From the NCBI GenBank assembly GCA_964420065.1, contig CAYQQK010000009.1, positions 1-62,608 of the forward strand: a stretch of 62,608 nt of DNA, given 5' to 3'. The stretch is from CAYQQK01 sp964420065. Lineage in GTDB: Bacteria; Bacillota; Dethiobacteria; DTU022. A program made the translations under genes and the position numbers. Every line of letters begins with the position of its first letter. The stretch's first letter is position 1. The notes beneath the pieces were generated by a model. It ran no database searches. It was given only the letters and a program-made list of their open reading frames with translations, and was not told where the DNA came from. Of this stretch, positions 33,678-42,905 are shown one piece after another.

Positions 33678-34943
33678 ATGGGCGATCAAAAGCCCAATCC
33701 GTATCAGTCACTGTTGAAACAGATGGATGAAGCTGCCGGAATTGCCGGCATAAAAGAAGAGGACTATGCGTTTCTTCGCTACCCTGAGCGAGAACTAACG
33801 GTTAATTTCCCTGTGAAGATGGAAGATGGTCGCATCAAGATATTTACCGGTTATCGTGTGCAACACAGTAGTGTCAGGGGTCCCTACAAGGGCGGATTAC
33901 GTTATCACCCCGATGTGGATATGGATGAAGTGAGGGCCTTGGCGGGATGGATGACCTTTAAATGTGCAGTAGCGGATATACCGTATGGTGGGGCAAAAGG
34001 TGGAATTACTTGCGATCCGGCTGAATTGTCCGACGGTGAGGTAGAAAGGCTTACCAGAAGGTATACTGCTGAAGTTATTGATTTTATCGGACCGGAAAAA
34101 GATATTCCGGCGCCGGATGTGAACACCAACGCCCAGATTATGGGCTGGATCGCAAACACCTACAGCATACTGAAAGGATACAATGCCCCCGGGGTCGTAA
34201 CCGGTAAACCTATTGAAGCGGGAGGATCATTGGGCCGGAAAGAGGCCACCGGTTTGGGGACGGCGATCATAACCCGGGAGACAGCGAAGCAGGAGGGTAT
34301 TGATCTCAAGGGCGCCACTGTTGCAGTGCAGGGGTTTGGCAATGTGGGCAGTGCCGCCGCAGATTTTCTACATCGTTTCGGGGCCAAAATCGTGGCGGTA
34401 AGTGACGTTTCCGGTGCTTTTTATTGTCGATCGGGGCTGAACATCCCTGCAATGTTGGAATATGTCAAAACCAGTCCCCGCCATTTGATCAAGGGTTATG
34501 TGCAGGATGGAATTACCGAAATTGATAATTACGCCTTGCTCACATCCAAGGTTGATTTTCTGGTTTTTGCAGCCATGGAAAATCAGCTTACCGAGGATAT
34601 CGCCAAAAAACTCCAGGCCAGAATCGTAATCGAGGCAGCCAACGGGCCAACGACATACAAAGGGAACAAGGTTCTGGTGGAAAGAGGCATCACTGCTGTT
34701 CCTGATATTTTAACCAACAGCGGTGGAGTGGTGGTTTCATATTTCGAGTGGGTTCAGAACCTGCAGCACATGGCCTGGGATATCGAAACAATAAACAACA
34801 ACCTGGAACGGATCATGGTCAAAGGGTTCAATGAAGTCTATGAAACCGCTCGTGAAAAAAAGATACCCCTCCGTGATGCTGCCTATATTCTTGCCCTGCA
34901 ACGCCTGGTAAACGCCCAAAAGGTGAAAGGCATCTTTCCTTAA
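33678..34943 (+). CDS. gdhA: Glutamate dehydrogenase (Glu/Leu/Phe/Val family)
   Basis: 421 residues. It interconverts glutamate with 2-oxoglutarate and ammonia. YKGGLRYHPDV, WMTFKCAVADIPYGGAKGGI and PAPDVNTNAQIMGWI give the substrate site with its lysines. VAVQGFGNVGSAAA is the nucleotide fold, and NSGGVVVSYFEWVQN lies near the end. The ribosome site is AGGAGGG. In this context it can recycle the amino group collected by the aminotransferase at 48248 and release ammonia. A 14-bp hairpin follows the stop. Confidence 0.93.
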   Translation: MGDQKPNPYQSLLKQMDEAAGIAGIKEEDYAFLRYPERELTVNFPVKMEDGRIKIFTGYRVQHSSVRGPYKGGLRYHPDVDMDEVRALAGWMTFKCAVADIPYGGAKGGITCDPAELSDGEVERLTRRYTAEVIDFIGPEKDIPAPDVNTNAQIMGWIANTYSILKGYNAPGVVTGKPIEAGGSLGRKEATGLGTAIITRETAKQEGIDLKGATVAVQGFGNVGSAAADFLHRFGAKIVAVSDVSGAFYCRSGLNIPAMLEYVKTSPRHLIKGYVQDGITEIDNYALLTSKVDFLVFAAMENQLTEDIAKKLQARIVIEAANGPTTYKGNKVLVERGITAVPDILTNSGGVVVSYFEWVQNLQHMAWDIETINNNLERIMVKGFNEVYETAREKKIPLRDAAYILALQRLVNAQKVKGIFP

Positions 34944-34962
34944 ACCATAACTATTTCCTGGT

Positions 34963-35039
34963 AACTACGGGCCCAGAACGATCTTTTTGCTGGGCCCGTA
35001 GTTCTTTAAATAAAATAGATATTGAAAACTACGGGCCAG
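34963..35039 (+). terminator. Hairpin after gdhA with a third, competing arm
   Basis: AACTACGGGCCCAG (34963-34976) pairs perfectly with 34990-35003; the next bases are CTTT. A near copy of the left arm, AACTACGGGCCAG, occurs again at 35027-35039, just before the MFS ribosome site, and could pair with the same 34990-35003 arm. The first hairpin would be terminator-like, the second would lie next to the MFS translation start. Confidence 0.6.
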
Positions 35040-35058
35040 CAGGAATGGTGGTTATTGC

Positions 35059-36306
35059 ATGGTTGGAGCCAAGAACAAAAGCAGCAAAATTCACTATGGC
35101 TGGATCATCATATTGATGGGTTTGCTTGCCGGTATCGGTTCAAACGGTTTCGGTCGAATGGCTTATACGCTTATTCTTCCCGAAATGAGTAAGGGTCTGG
35201 GGTTGACTTTTACCCAGGCCGGCCTTCTTGCATCAGGGAATTTAACCGGTTATTTAATATTTGCACTTGTCGGTGGGTTGTTATCTGCCCTGTACGGTAG
35301 CCGTAACGTTATTTTTCTTTCTCTGCTGCTATCGGGTGTTGCGATGTTGCTAACAGGGATGGCCGAATCCTTTGAATTTGCTCTGGTTATGCGTTTGTTT
35401 ACCGGGATTGGAAACAGTGGCGCCTATGTTCCTGCTATGGCTTTGGGTTCAACCTGGTTTAGCACGAAAAAGCGTGGTTTTGCTACAGGAATTGTCACTG
35501 CCGGCCCCGCTCTCGGCATATGTTTTTCCAGCGTTCTCGTTCCAACAATAATCAATGCTTATGGCAGGCAAGGCTGGTCCTATGCCTGGTTTTATTTGGG
35601 CGGCGCAACAATTGTTATATCCTTGATTTGTTGGATATTTTTGAAGGACAATCCGGCCGATTTGGGTCTGCAGCAGGTAGGTGTCGAAGGAAAAAGACAC
35701 CGCTCGATGGAGCTTCCTTCAAGCGTTAGCGGCAAGGTGCATTGGGGTTATATTTTCAAGAGGAAAAAGGTCTGGAATATCGGTGTTGTGTATTTCATGT
35801 ATGGAATTTCCCACATTATATATACGACCTTTTTCAAGGCTTTTCTTTTGGATGCCGGGGTTGCCGGTGGCGCCGTTATCGGCGCCATGTGGGCTCTGGT
35901 CGGGGGGTTAAATACTTTTTGCGGTATGATCTGGGGAAGCGTTTCCGACATTATCGGTAGAAATTACGGTGCGGCATTAGCTTACTTGACCCTGGCTTGT
36001 TCCTACATTATCTTTGCCTTGTTTGATTCTCTGGTCGCTTTTTATATTTCTGCCATCCTGTTTGGCTTAAGCGCCTGGGGTATACCACCAATTATGGCTG
36101 CTGCGGTAGGTGATTTTGTGGGTAAAGATGATTTAGCCACTGTCGGAATTGGCTTTATAACCCTTTTTTGCGGTCTTGGACAAGTGCTTGGCCCCCTACT
36201 GGGAGGCTGCCTACGGGATATAACAGGAACATTTGCCCTGTCCTTTTTTGCAGCAACACTGATTTCAATTTTGGGTTTGGCGGGATCGTTGTTGTTATTA
36301 GAATGA
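35059..36306 (+). CDS. MFS transporter
   Basis: 415 residues, about 12 membrane helices. GSRNVIFLSLLLSGV and FTGIGNSGAYVPAMALGSTWF are typical of the MFS half-repeat. A central cytosolic loop is at about 200-225 (GVEGKRHRSMELPSS). It is related to monocarboxylate/OFA-type or YbfB-type carriers by overall look only. It is followed after 36 bases by a ferredoxin and a dehydrogenase gene, so it may import or export a substrate or product of this pathway. Its GC is between that of the housekeeping part and the genes to the right. Confidence 0.85.
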   Translation: MVGAKNKSSKIHYGWIIILMGLLAGIGSNGFGRMAYTLILPEMSKGLGLTFTQAGLLASGNLTGYLIFALVGGLLSALYGSRNVIFLSLLLSGVAMLLTGMAESFEFALVMRLFTGIGNSGAYVPAMALGSTWFSTKKRGFATGIVTAGPALGICFSSVLVPTIINAYGRQGWSYAWFYLGGATIVISLICWIFLKDNPADLGLQQVGVEGKRHRSMELPSSVSGKVHWGYIFKRKKVWNIGVVYFMYGISHIIYTTFFKAFLLDAGVAGGAVIGAMWALVGGLNTFCGMIWGSVSDIIGRNYGAALAYLTLACSYIIFALFDSLVAFYISAILFGLSAWGIPPIMAAAVGDFVGKDDLATVGIGFITLFCGLGQVLGPLLGGCLRDITGTFALSFFAATLISILGLAGSLLLLE

Positions 36307-36341
36307 TTAGTCTGTAGCCAACATGGGGAAGGGAGGCAATC

Positions 36342-36617
36342 ATGCTTCATTTTGAAATTAATCATCAAAGATGTTTGCGCTCCAAAGGGGTAGATTGTCG
36401 AAACTGCGTGGACATGTGCATGATGCACATATTGGGTATTAAAAATAACATGGTAACGATTTCGGCCAAGGTGTTGGAAGAACACTGCATATTCTGTGGA
36501 ACATGTCAAGGATCGTGCATGGTAGATGAAAATGTGATCAAAATTTGGGATGATGAAAATCCTAGCCTTACTCCATTACCGGTAGTAATTAAAAAGATTG
36601 TCCATGAACAAGTATAA
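36342..36617 (+). CDS. Ferredoxin-like protein, two 4Fe-4S sites
   Basis: 91 residues with eight cysteines in two groups: C11, C19, C22, C26 and C49, C52, C55, C59. The second is a standard CxxCxxCxxxC; the first has a longer first spacing. It probably carries electrons to or from the flavin enzyme encoded immediately downstream. A GGGAGG ribosome site precedes ATG. It is AT-rich like the genes that follow. Confidence 0.8.
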   Translation: MLHFEINHQRCLRSKGVDCRNCVDMCMMHILGIKNNMVTISAKVLEEHCIFCGTCQGSCMVDENVIKIWDDENPSLTPLPVVIKKIVHEQV

Positions 36618-36639
36618 GTGTTACAAGGATGTGACAATT

Positions 36640-37626
36640 ATGGATAATAACGATATCAATTTAAGTGTTACCGTGGGAGATTTAAAATTAAAAAACCCTC
36701 TCATCCTGTCATCAGCATGTTACACGAGAGTAGCAAGGGGTATAATTAAATACGCAAATGCCGGTTTTGCTGCAGTTGTTACAAAAACGATTACTCCCGA
36801 GCCATGGGGTGGGAATCCTACACCTAGAAATATATTTATTAACAGTACAAGTTTTATCGGTGCCCAAGGGCTTCCCAATGTAGGGTTCAAAGCAATGCTA
36901 TCAGAAATTGGTATAGCCAAGAGGGCTATTAAGGGCGATGTTCGGGTTATTGTAAGTATAACAGCCAATGAATTGTCAGAATGGGCTGGAATGGCAGAAG
37001 GGTTTGAGGATGCGGGTGCCGATGCTATTGAAATCGCAATATTTGGCTGCCCGAATTACATTCCAAACACCAGAATAAGTAATGCCTATTGGGAGCAAAC
37101 ACCTAAAAGAATTGAAGCCGTAATCAAAACAGTTAAAAACAATATTGCAATACCTGTGTGGGTCAAGACCCTGACCAGATCTGTTGAATGTATAAAGGCT
37201 ATGGAAAGTGGAGGAGCTGATGCAATACTTTCTGCAAATCTTGTGCGTTGCTTTCCAATAGATGTTGATACAGGCAAACCATTATTGGGGCACCCATATG
37301 GAATAGGCCCATTACATTCAACAGGTTACGTAAAATACATTAATCAACAGATAGTAATGGATCTAGTAAGAATTACGGAAACCCCCGTAATAGGTATAGG
37401 CGGAATTTGGGAAGGTAAAGATGTTGTAGAGTATGTAAAAGTCGGAGCTACAGCCACCCAGGTATGTTCATCGGTGATACTGAAAGGGCCTAAACAAGGA
37501 AAGTATATTTTGAATGGAATTAAAGATGTTATGATTAAAAATGGTTATAGCTCCCTGATCGCAATCAAAGGGCAGACACTAAAGCATTTGCCTGCCAACC
37601 TATGGTTATTTAATAACAAAGAATAA
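36640..37626 (+). CDS. Dihydroorotate/dihydropyrimidine dehydrogenase-like flavoprotein
   Basis: About 328 residues from ATG 36640, with AGGATG upstream; the frame is open from 36598. It is an FMN TIM-barrel of the DHODH/PreA family: VGDLKLKNPLILSSACYTR, TPEPWGGNPTPRNIF, EIAIFGCPNY and VKTLTRSVECIKAMESGGAD, with a phosphate site near GIGGIWEGKDVVEYVKVGA. It is distinct from the biosynthetic pyrD at 15469. The separate ferredoxin gene just before it resembles a split form of PreA, which reduces pyrimidines. Reduction of an unsaturated ring or acid is a fair guess; the substrate is unknown. Confidence 0.75.
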   Translation: MDNNDINLSVTVGDLKLKNPLILSSACYTRVARGIIKYANAGFAAVVTKTITPEPWGGNPTPRNIFINSTSFIGAQGLPNVGFKAMLSEIGIAKRAIKGDVRVIVSITANELSEWAGMAEGFEDAGADAIEIAIFGCPNYIPNTRISNAYWEQTPKRIEAVIKTVKNNIAIPVWVKTLTRSVECIKAMESGGADAILSANLVRCFPIDVDTGKPLLGHPYGIGPLHSTGYVKYINQQIVMDLVRITETPVIGIGGIWEGKDVVEYVKVGATATQVCSSVILKGPKQGKYILNGIKDVMIKNGYSSLIAIKGQTLKHLPANLWLFNNKE

Positions 37627-37649
37627 CTATCCTTTGTAAAAACCTAAAT

Positions 37650-38339
37650 CTATTCAGCGTTCATGTATTTTAAAAAAGCGGTAAATGACCTTCTTTTGTG
37701 GTTAAGGGTTGTTTTGGCGGCCCCGTTAGCATCCCCGGCTTCGAGAAGCTTTATAATTTGAATATGTTCGTTTATCGAACCTTTCATTCTCTTTGGTTCG
37801 TATCTGAAAACTTCTGCGCACCGGTCCGATAGTTCGCATAGTTCAACTATGATCCGGTAAACCTCTTTATTGGGGCATACAGTATATATGATGTTATGGA
37901 ACTTTCGATTTAATATTCCGAAGCTGCAGTAGTCCTCGAGTTCCAAAGCTCGGGTCATTTCGTCATTAAGATCATACAGTTTTTTGGCCGTGTTCTTTTT
38001 AAGTTTACCAGCAATCAACCCTGTCGCCCATGGCTCCAGCAATTCACGCAGTTGAAGACAATGTTTGATCGATTGCTTTGATACGTGTGCGACATAGGCG
38101 CCCACATGGGTCTCAATGGTAACCAGACGCTGGGCACATAATTTGTTGATCGCTTCTCTGACAGGTATTTCACTAATTTTGAGTTGCTTTGCCACTTTTG
38201 ATATCGAAATATGGGAACCGGGTTTGAGTGTGTTTGATAGAATTGCACATTTCAATGTTTCATATGCATAATCGGATTTTGTTCTTGCATTTAAAGTTTT
38301 GTTAAATTCCAGTGGATATTTTTCCATAGTCAAAATCAC
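37650..38339 (-). CDS. GntR/FadR-type transcriptional regulator
   Basis: 229 residues. A winged helix-turn-helix is at about 20-85 (ISISKVAKQLKISEIPVREA), then an all-helical FCD ligand domain with histidines placed as metal ligands (KFHNII, NEHIQII, LNHKRRS). Such regulators usually respond to small organic acids. GTG 38339 or ATG 38327 may be the start; neither has a good ribosome site. It is divergent from the first tct operon and adjacent to copy 2 of the shared element, making it the best candidate for the protein that binds all three copies. Confidence 0.85.
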   Translation of the reverse strand: MILTMEKYPLEFNKTLNARTKSDYAYETLKCAILSNTLKPGSHISISKVAKQLKISEIPVREAINKLCAQRLVTIETHVGAYVAHVSKQSIKHCLQLRELLEPWATGLIAGKLKKNTAKKLYDLNDEMTRALELEDYCSFGILNRKFHNIIYTVCPNKEVYRIIVELCELSDRCAEVFRYEPKRMKGSINEHIQIIKLLEAGDANGAAKTTLNHKRRSFTAFLKYMNAE

Positions 38340-38626
38340 TGTTTCTATCGTTATTACATTGATTCCGGAATTGGATCATCACAACATTATTCATATTCGC
38401 GACTCCAATTGTAAGTCCTTCCAATATCCATAAATTTTCTAAGCTTCTGTATTGGGACGGCATGATAGAGCAAACATAAAAAACATGAAACATGCTATTG
38501 GATTGAACCAAAATTATGCTTCAAATTACTGATTTTGGCGGATCATATCCAAAACACACTGGAAATCCGGATTACAGCAAAAGCATCCATTGTTTATTAC
38601 GGTGCAGGAATTAGGAATTCGGGTCT

Positions 38627-38671
38627 CGAATATAACGTATAAAATATATTATGTATGAAATTTGATGTCAC
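38627..38671 (+). promoter_or_regulatory. Shared 45-bp AT-rich element, copy 2 (before the first tctC)
   Basis: Starts CGAATATAACGTATAAAA and ends GATGTCAC. Its first 27 bases match copy 3 at all but one position. It lies between the GntR gene (start 38339) and tctC (start 38859). The rest of this 519-bp gap is AT-rich; an isolated AGGAGG near 38720 has no convincing gene behind it. No clear -35 was found. Confidence 0.65.
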
Positions 38672-38858
38672 CTAAAATTAAAGTTTTACTTGAAATATGT
38701 AAATTATTTTGGATCAGAAAGGAGGTAGATCGAAAATTAGATATTGTTGGACGGAATCAGCGTTAGCCGGGAGAGGTCAGTACTTGTAAAGGTAAAAAGA
38801 AAGTTTGTGGGTAAAAATCATGTTAAGATTGGTCAATAACTAAAGGGGTGGGAAAATT

Positions 38859-39923
38859 ATGAAGAAGTTTGTGTGGTTTACTCTGATTGCTTGCCTGTGC
38901 CTGATGCCGATCCTATTAACAGGATGTCAGCCTGCCGAACCAACGCAAAATGGTGACGCAGGTGACGCAGTCGAAGCAGATGAGGCCGTTTTTAAGGACG
39001 GAGATATTATCAAGATAATTGTAGGTTTTGGTCCCGGTGGTGGTTATGATAGTATTGCCAGACTGATACAGCCGTATTTAGAAGCAAAGATCTCAGAAAT
39101 AACCGGTTCTAAAATTAGTGTTATCGTTGAAAACATGCCTGGAGCTGGTGGAGTTATGGGTTATGCCACCTGCTATAACGCCAAGCCAGATGGAAAAACA
39201 CTTGCGGTAGTTGGGATGTCTTCTACTCCCTTTCAGGCATTAAAAACGGGAGAGTTTGTTTTGGAGGAATTTACTCCGATTGCTCGTTTAAACACTGATT
39301 TAACGGTTCTTGTAGCTACGGGGGATCCTGGTATTACCTCCATCACATCATGGGACGAATTAGTCCAACAAGGCACGGATGGGAAATCGTTACTAGTCGC
39401 TACTACCGGTCTGGGAACGGGCATGTTTATTAATTCAACTCTTACAAAAATATTCCTGGAAGAAGCAGGGCTGGATTTAAATATGGACTTTGTTAACTAT
39501 GATTCCGCTAGCACAGCGATGCTTAGCGTGGTTAAGGGAGAGACTCAGATTTCGACTGCCGATGAAAGTACAGCCTTGGAGTTAATTAAATCAGGAGATT
39601 TAAAGGCAATAGTAGTTTACGGCACCGAGAGAAGTGGAATCTTGAAAGACGTTCCTACCCTCATTGAAGCTAATGTGCCGGGAGCAGAAGAGTTGGCGGA
39701 AATTATTGGCAACCATAGATTGTTTATGGCTCCTCCGGGTTTGCCCGAAAATATAGCAGGCGTCTTGCGTGAAGCGACTGAAATGGCTTTGAATGATCCC
39801 GATTTACTAAGAGTAGCAAATGATATGGGGTTACCAGTGGGCCATGCGGATCATAATTATGTAAACGATTTGGTTGAAGTGCGTAATGAGGTTGCGGAAA
39901 GATTTTTAGATTTAGTTTATTAA
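38859..39923 (+). CDS. tctC: Tripartite tricarboxylate transporter binding protein (TctC/Bug family), first set
   Basis: 354 residues. A lipoprotein signal is present: membrane segment LIACLCLMPILLTGC with the lipid cysteine near 23, then an acidic linker. The mature fold is the Bug/TctC family: FGPGGGYDSIARLIQPYLE, VENMPGAGGVMGYAT, and the long C-terminal helices. It captures a carboxylate outside the cell for TctAB. Its closest look-alike in the window is the second tctC at 44994. An inverted repeat separates it from tctA. Confidence 0.9.
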   Translation: MKKFVWFTLIACLCLMPILLTGCQPAEPTQNGDAGDAVEADEAVFKDGDIIKIIVGFGPGGGYDSIARLIQPYLEAKISEITGSKISVIVENMPGAGGVMGYATCYNAKPDGKTLAVVGMSSTPFQALKTGEFVLEEFTPIARLNTDLTVLVATGDPGITSITSWDELVQQGTDGKSLLVATTGLGTGMFINSTLTKIFLEEAGLDLNMDFVNYDSASTAMLSVVKGETQISTADESTALELIKSGDLKAIVVYGTERSGILKDVPTLIEANVPGAEELAEIIGNHRLFMAPPGLPENIAGVLREATEMALNDPDLLRVANDMGLPVGHADHNYVNDLVEVRNEVAERFLDLVY

Positions 39924-40011
39924 TCAATCCAATTATTGCGGCCGTATAGAAGTGCAATATAAATAAGGAATGGCACTAGCAGCAATGTGGTAAGTCAATC
40001 AAATACGCGAT

Positions 40012-40091
40012 AAAGGTTCTGCGGGATCGGTGTTTTAATAATACTGCCAAGAGTGTAGTTCGTTTAAGCAATTTGATTCTGCAGAACCTTT
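40012..40091 (+). repeat. Inverted repeat between tctC and tctA, first set
   Basis: AAAGGTTCTGC (40012-40022) and GCAGAACCTTT (40081-40091) are exact complements, 58 bases apart, ending 2 bases before the tctA ribosome site (AAAGGGTGGG). No T-run follows. It could stabilise the tctC transcript or limit tctA translation, giving more binding protein than permease. Confidence 0.5.
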
Positions 40092-40108
40092 TAAAGGGTG
40101 GGTAGTTG

Positions 40109-41605
40109 ATGTTTGATGCACTTTTGATCAGTCTTAAAGAAATAGCCACGCTTGATGCCGGTCTCGCTCTATTTATAGGCAGTATATTTGGGCTTATCTG
40201 TGGGATATTGCCGGGTTTGAGTGGCTTAGCGGCTTTGGTGCTTTTGATGCCGGCAACTTTTTTCATGGAACCATCTGTTGCTATTGTTACATTAACATCA
40301 GCGATGGGTGCAGCCACCGTTGGTGGTGCTGTTACCTCCATTTTGATCGGAGTTCCAGGTGCAGGTTACAGCGCGGCAACAGTGTTTGATGGTTATCCTT
40401 TGGCTCAGCAGGGACGCGCCGCTTTTGCGCTAGGCATAGCTTCGTTTTCCTCAATGGTTGGGGGTATATTGGGTGCTTTAACACTTTTGATTGCCCTTCC
40501 TGTTATGAGACAATTGCTTTTCATAGTAGGACCACCAGAGGTTTTAATTATAACTATATATGGTGTGCTCATAATTTCATTGCTTGTTGGACGTTCTATA
40601 CTGAATGGTTTTATTGCTGTTAGTATTGGCTTTATGTTGAGTTTGGTTGGGTTCAATCCCGTGTTGGGTGGCGTAAGGTATACTTTTAACATCCTTCACC
40701 TTTGGGATGGATTGGCAGTAGGGCCGGTATTTATTGGTTTATTTGCTATTTCCGAAGCAATAGTGGTGAGCATGAAAGGTAAACCGATAGCAAGCACAAA
40801 AGTTGAAATGAAAGAAGCTGTAAAACAAATCTATGAAAGTATCGGTTGGTGTATAAAAAATACTTTTCTGATGATCAAGTGTTCCATCATAGGGGTATTT
40901 ATCGGTATTGTGCCAGGCGTAGGAGGTCCTGTGGCTTCATATGTTGCTTATGGCTATGCTAAAAGTACCTCTAAAAACGGTAATTTTGGGAATGGCGATC
41001 CGAGGGGTGTATTGGCGCCGGAAAGTTCAAACAATGGCGTCCAGGGTGGCTCAATGGTCCCCACTTTAAGTTTTGGGATTCCCGGCAGTGCTTCTGCTGC
41101 TGTGTTATTGGGAGCACTAATGATTCATGGTATCCAACCTGGGCCAAGCATGCTCACTGAAAATCTGCCGGCAGCTATGCTTATAATAAACATAATTATT
41201 TTGTCAAATATAGTAGGTAGCTTGATCGTCTGCCTTTTGGGGGGGCAATTGGCTAAAATTACGAATCTCCATCCAGGTTACTTGGTGCCCATAGTAGTAA
41301 CCTTATCTTTATTTGGGGCTTATTCCTTTAAGGGTAGCTATATTGACGTAATAGTTGCAATTATAATTGGCTTTGCCGCATACTATTTGAGAAAGTATAA
41401 CGTTTCTATTGCTGCTATATCGATTGGGTATATACTAGGCATCATTTTAGAAAGGAATTTTTTCATAGCCCTTCAAATGGGAAGAGGCTCCATTAATTAT
41501 ATTATATACCGCCCTTTTTCCATGGTTTTGCTTCTCATTACAATAATTACATTTGTACTGCCTTTGATCAAAGGATTTAAAAAGAATAAGTATAAGGAGG
41601 CCTAA
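40109..41605 (+). CDS. tctA: Tripartite tricarboxylate transporter large permease (TctA), first set
   Basis: About 498 residues, around 11-12 membrane segments. Family motifs: GSIFGLICGILPGLSGLAA near 28-46, AMGAATVGGAVTSILIGVPG near 70-89, VFIGIVPGVGGPVASYVAYG near 270, and GVLAPESSNNGVQGGSMVPT near 308. ATG 40109 is 7 bases after GGGTGGG; TTG 40106 is also possible. Works with TctB and TctC. Strongly similar to the second tctA (46109). Confidence 0.92.
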   Translation: MFDALLISLKEIATLDAGLALFIGSIFGLICGILPGLSGLAALVLLMPATFFMEPSVAIVTLTSAMGAATVGGAVTSILIGVPGAGYSAATVFDGYPLAQQGRAAFALGIASFSSMVGGILGALTLLIALPVMRQLLFIVGPPEVLIITIYGVLIISLLVGRSILNGFIAVSIGFMLSLVGFNPVLGGVRYTFNILHLWDGLAVGPVFIGLFAISEAIVVSMKGKPIASTKVEMKEAVKQIYESIGWCIKNTFLMIKCSIIGVFIGIVPGVGGPVASYVAYGYAKSTSKNGNFGNGDPRGVLAPESSNNGVQGGSMVPTLSFGIPGSASAAVLLGALMIHGIQPGPSMLTENLPAAMLIINIIILSNIVGSLIVCLLGGQLAKITNLHPGYLVPIVVTLSLFGAYSFKGSYIDVIVAIIIGFAAYYLRKYNVSIAAISIGYILGIILERNFFIALQMGRGSINYIIYRPFSMVLLLITIITFVLPLIKGFKKNKYKEA

Positions 41606-41609
41606 TTCC

Positions 41610-42083
41610 GTGATTGCCAGGTGCAGCTCACAGGACAGATTTTCCTTAATTCTATTGCTGATATTCGTTGCTTTAATATGCTTGACTTTTTCTTACGACC
41701 TGAGCATACAACAAATTATCATTCCCTTGGCAGTTTTATTCTTGGGGGCAGTTTCATGTCTATTGAAGTTAGCTATACGAGGAACTGGATGGCAAAAGGT
41801 ATTGGATGAAGTAAGTTCATTAAAAAATGACGAGAAAAAAGAAAGAGAAAATAACAGATTAGAACTGAAATTGTTGCTGTGGATTATATTTATGACAGCC
41901 TCATTGTATTTAATTGGTTTTGCCATAACAGTATTTGTTTTTAGTTATATATATACAGCTATTATTACGAGAAGAAGTAAAATTCACGGAGTCTTGTTGT
42001 CTTTAGGAACGACCATAACTTTATTAATCATGTCTTATGCTCTTAAGGTTCCTTTGGGAGGTGGGATTATATTTGGTGGCTAA
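41610..42083 (+). CDS. tctB: Tripartite tricarboxylate transporter small permease (TctB), first set
   Basis: 157 residues, four hydrophobic segments separated by a charged loop at about 67-83 (LKNDEKKERENNRLELK). GTG start with GGAGG upstream, 4 bases after the tctA stop. The size and position identify it; TctB sequences are poorly conserved. A palindromic hairpin follows. Confidence 0.83.
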   Translation: MIARCSSQDRFSLILLLIFVALICLTFSYDLSIQQIIIPLAVLFLGAVSCLLKLAIRGTGWQKVLDEVSSLKNDEKKERENNRLELKLLLWIIFMTASLYLIGFAITVFVFSYIYTAIITRRSKIHGVLLSLGTTITLLIMSYALKVPLGGGIIFGG

Positions 42084-42115
42084 TCTTGATTATAATTAAG
42101 ATTAGCGCTTATTTT
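42080..42115 (+). terminator. Terminator-like palindrome after the first tct set
   Basis: CTAATCTT (42080-42087) pairs with AAGATTAG (42098-42105) around a palindromic centre (ATTATAAT). CGCTTATTTTT follows, so this may end the tctCAB transcript. Confidence 0.55.
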
Positions 42116-42188
42116 TGATCCAGATTCCCGTACCAGTGGCTGCAAGGTTTCCGAGGCTTCAATATTTTAGGAAAGGAGGCGTAGTTGC

Positions 42189-42857
42189 ATGTTTATATGG
42201 GATGAACTGCTAAGCGAAGAAGAAAAAAAAATAATTGAGCTTTCCGGTTATGGCCGTAAGAGTGGATACGGCAAAAAGCCTGTTTTAGCAATAATTGATG
42301 CACAGTTAGGGTTTATAGGGAAGGACGTACCCATACTGGAATCGTTGAAAGAATATTCAAATTCGACGGGGGAAAAGGGTTGGGCAGCTGTGCGTGTTAT
42401 TAAACAGGTTCTTGATCTGGCAAGAATAAAATCGGTCCCGGTTGTTTATACACAGAGCATGCCCGAAATGTTAGGGCCTGCCTTTGATTCTTTTGCAAGG
42501 AAACGTAAAGTTAAACAGCCCCAGGGGGGAAGGGAAATCGTTGATACAATCAAACCGATAGAAAGTGAAGTGGTTGTTCAAAAAGCATTTGCAAGCGGCT
42601 TTGCCGGAAGCCCGATGACTACAATACTAAATACTCTTCAGGCTGATCCCCTGATAGTTTGTGGCTTTACTACTAGCGGTTGCGTCAGGGCTTTTGTAGT
42701 TGACGCGCACGCTCTCAATATTAATACCATTGTTATCGCGGATGGTACGGCAGATCGAATTCAGTTATCTCATAAAGTCAATCTACTGGATATGAATATG
42801 AAATATGCCGATGTTGTTACAAGTACCGAATGTTTAGCATATCTGAACTCCTTATAA
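42189..42857 (+). CDS. Isochorismatase-type amidohydrolase
   Basis: 222 residues of the cysteine-hydrolase fold used by N-carbamoylsarcosine amidase, maleamate amidohydrolase and nicotinamidase. The triad is visible: D37 (IIDAQLGF), K132 (VVQKAFASGF) and C165 in GFTTSGCVRA, the sequence typical of the N-carbamoylsarcosine/maleamate branch. It should split an amide or carbamoyl group and release ammonia. GAAAGGAGG precedes ATG. The substrate is inferred only to class. Confidence 0.8.
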   Translation: MFIWDELLSEEEKKIIELSGYGRKSGYGKKPVLAIIDAQLGFIGKDVPILESLKEYSNSTGEKGWAAVRVIKQVLDLARIKSVPVVYTQSMPEMLGPAFDSFARKRKVKQPQGGREIVDTIKPIESEVVVQKAFASGFAGSPMTTILNTLQADPLIVCGFTTSGCVRAFVVDAHALNINTIVIADGTADRIQLSHKVNLLDMNMKYADVVTSTECLAYLNSL

Positions 42858-42905
42858 TTATACTGGCAATATATGGGTTAGGTGAAATATGTTCTAAGTT
42901 GGGGT

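Noticed and set aside
38717..38840. AGGAGG followed by short frames (about 17 or 31 codons) before the first tctC
   Set aside because: Only ATT or a poorly spaced TTG is available as start and the peptides look random; a leader peptide is not supported.
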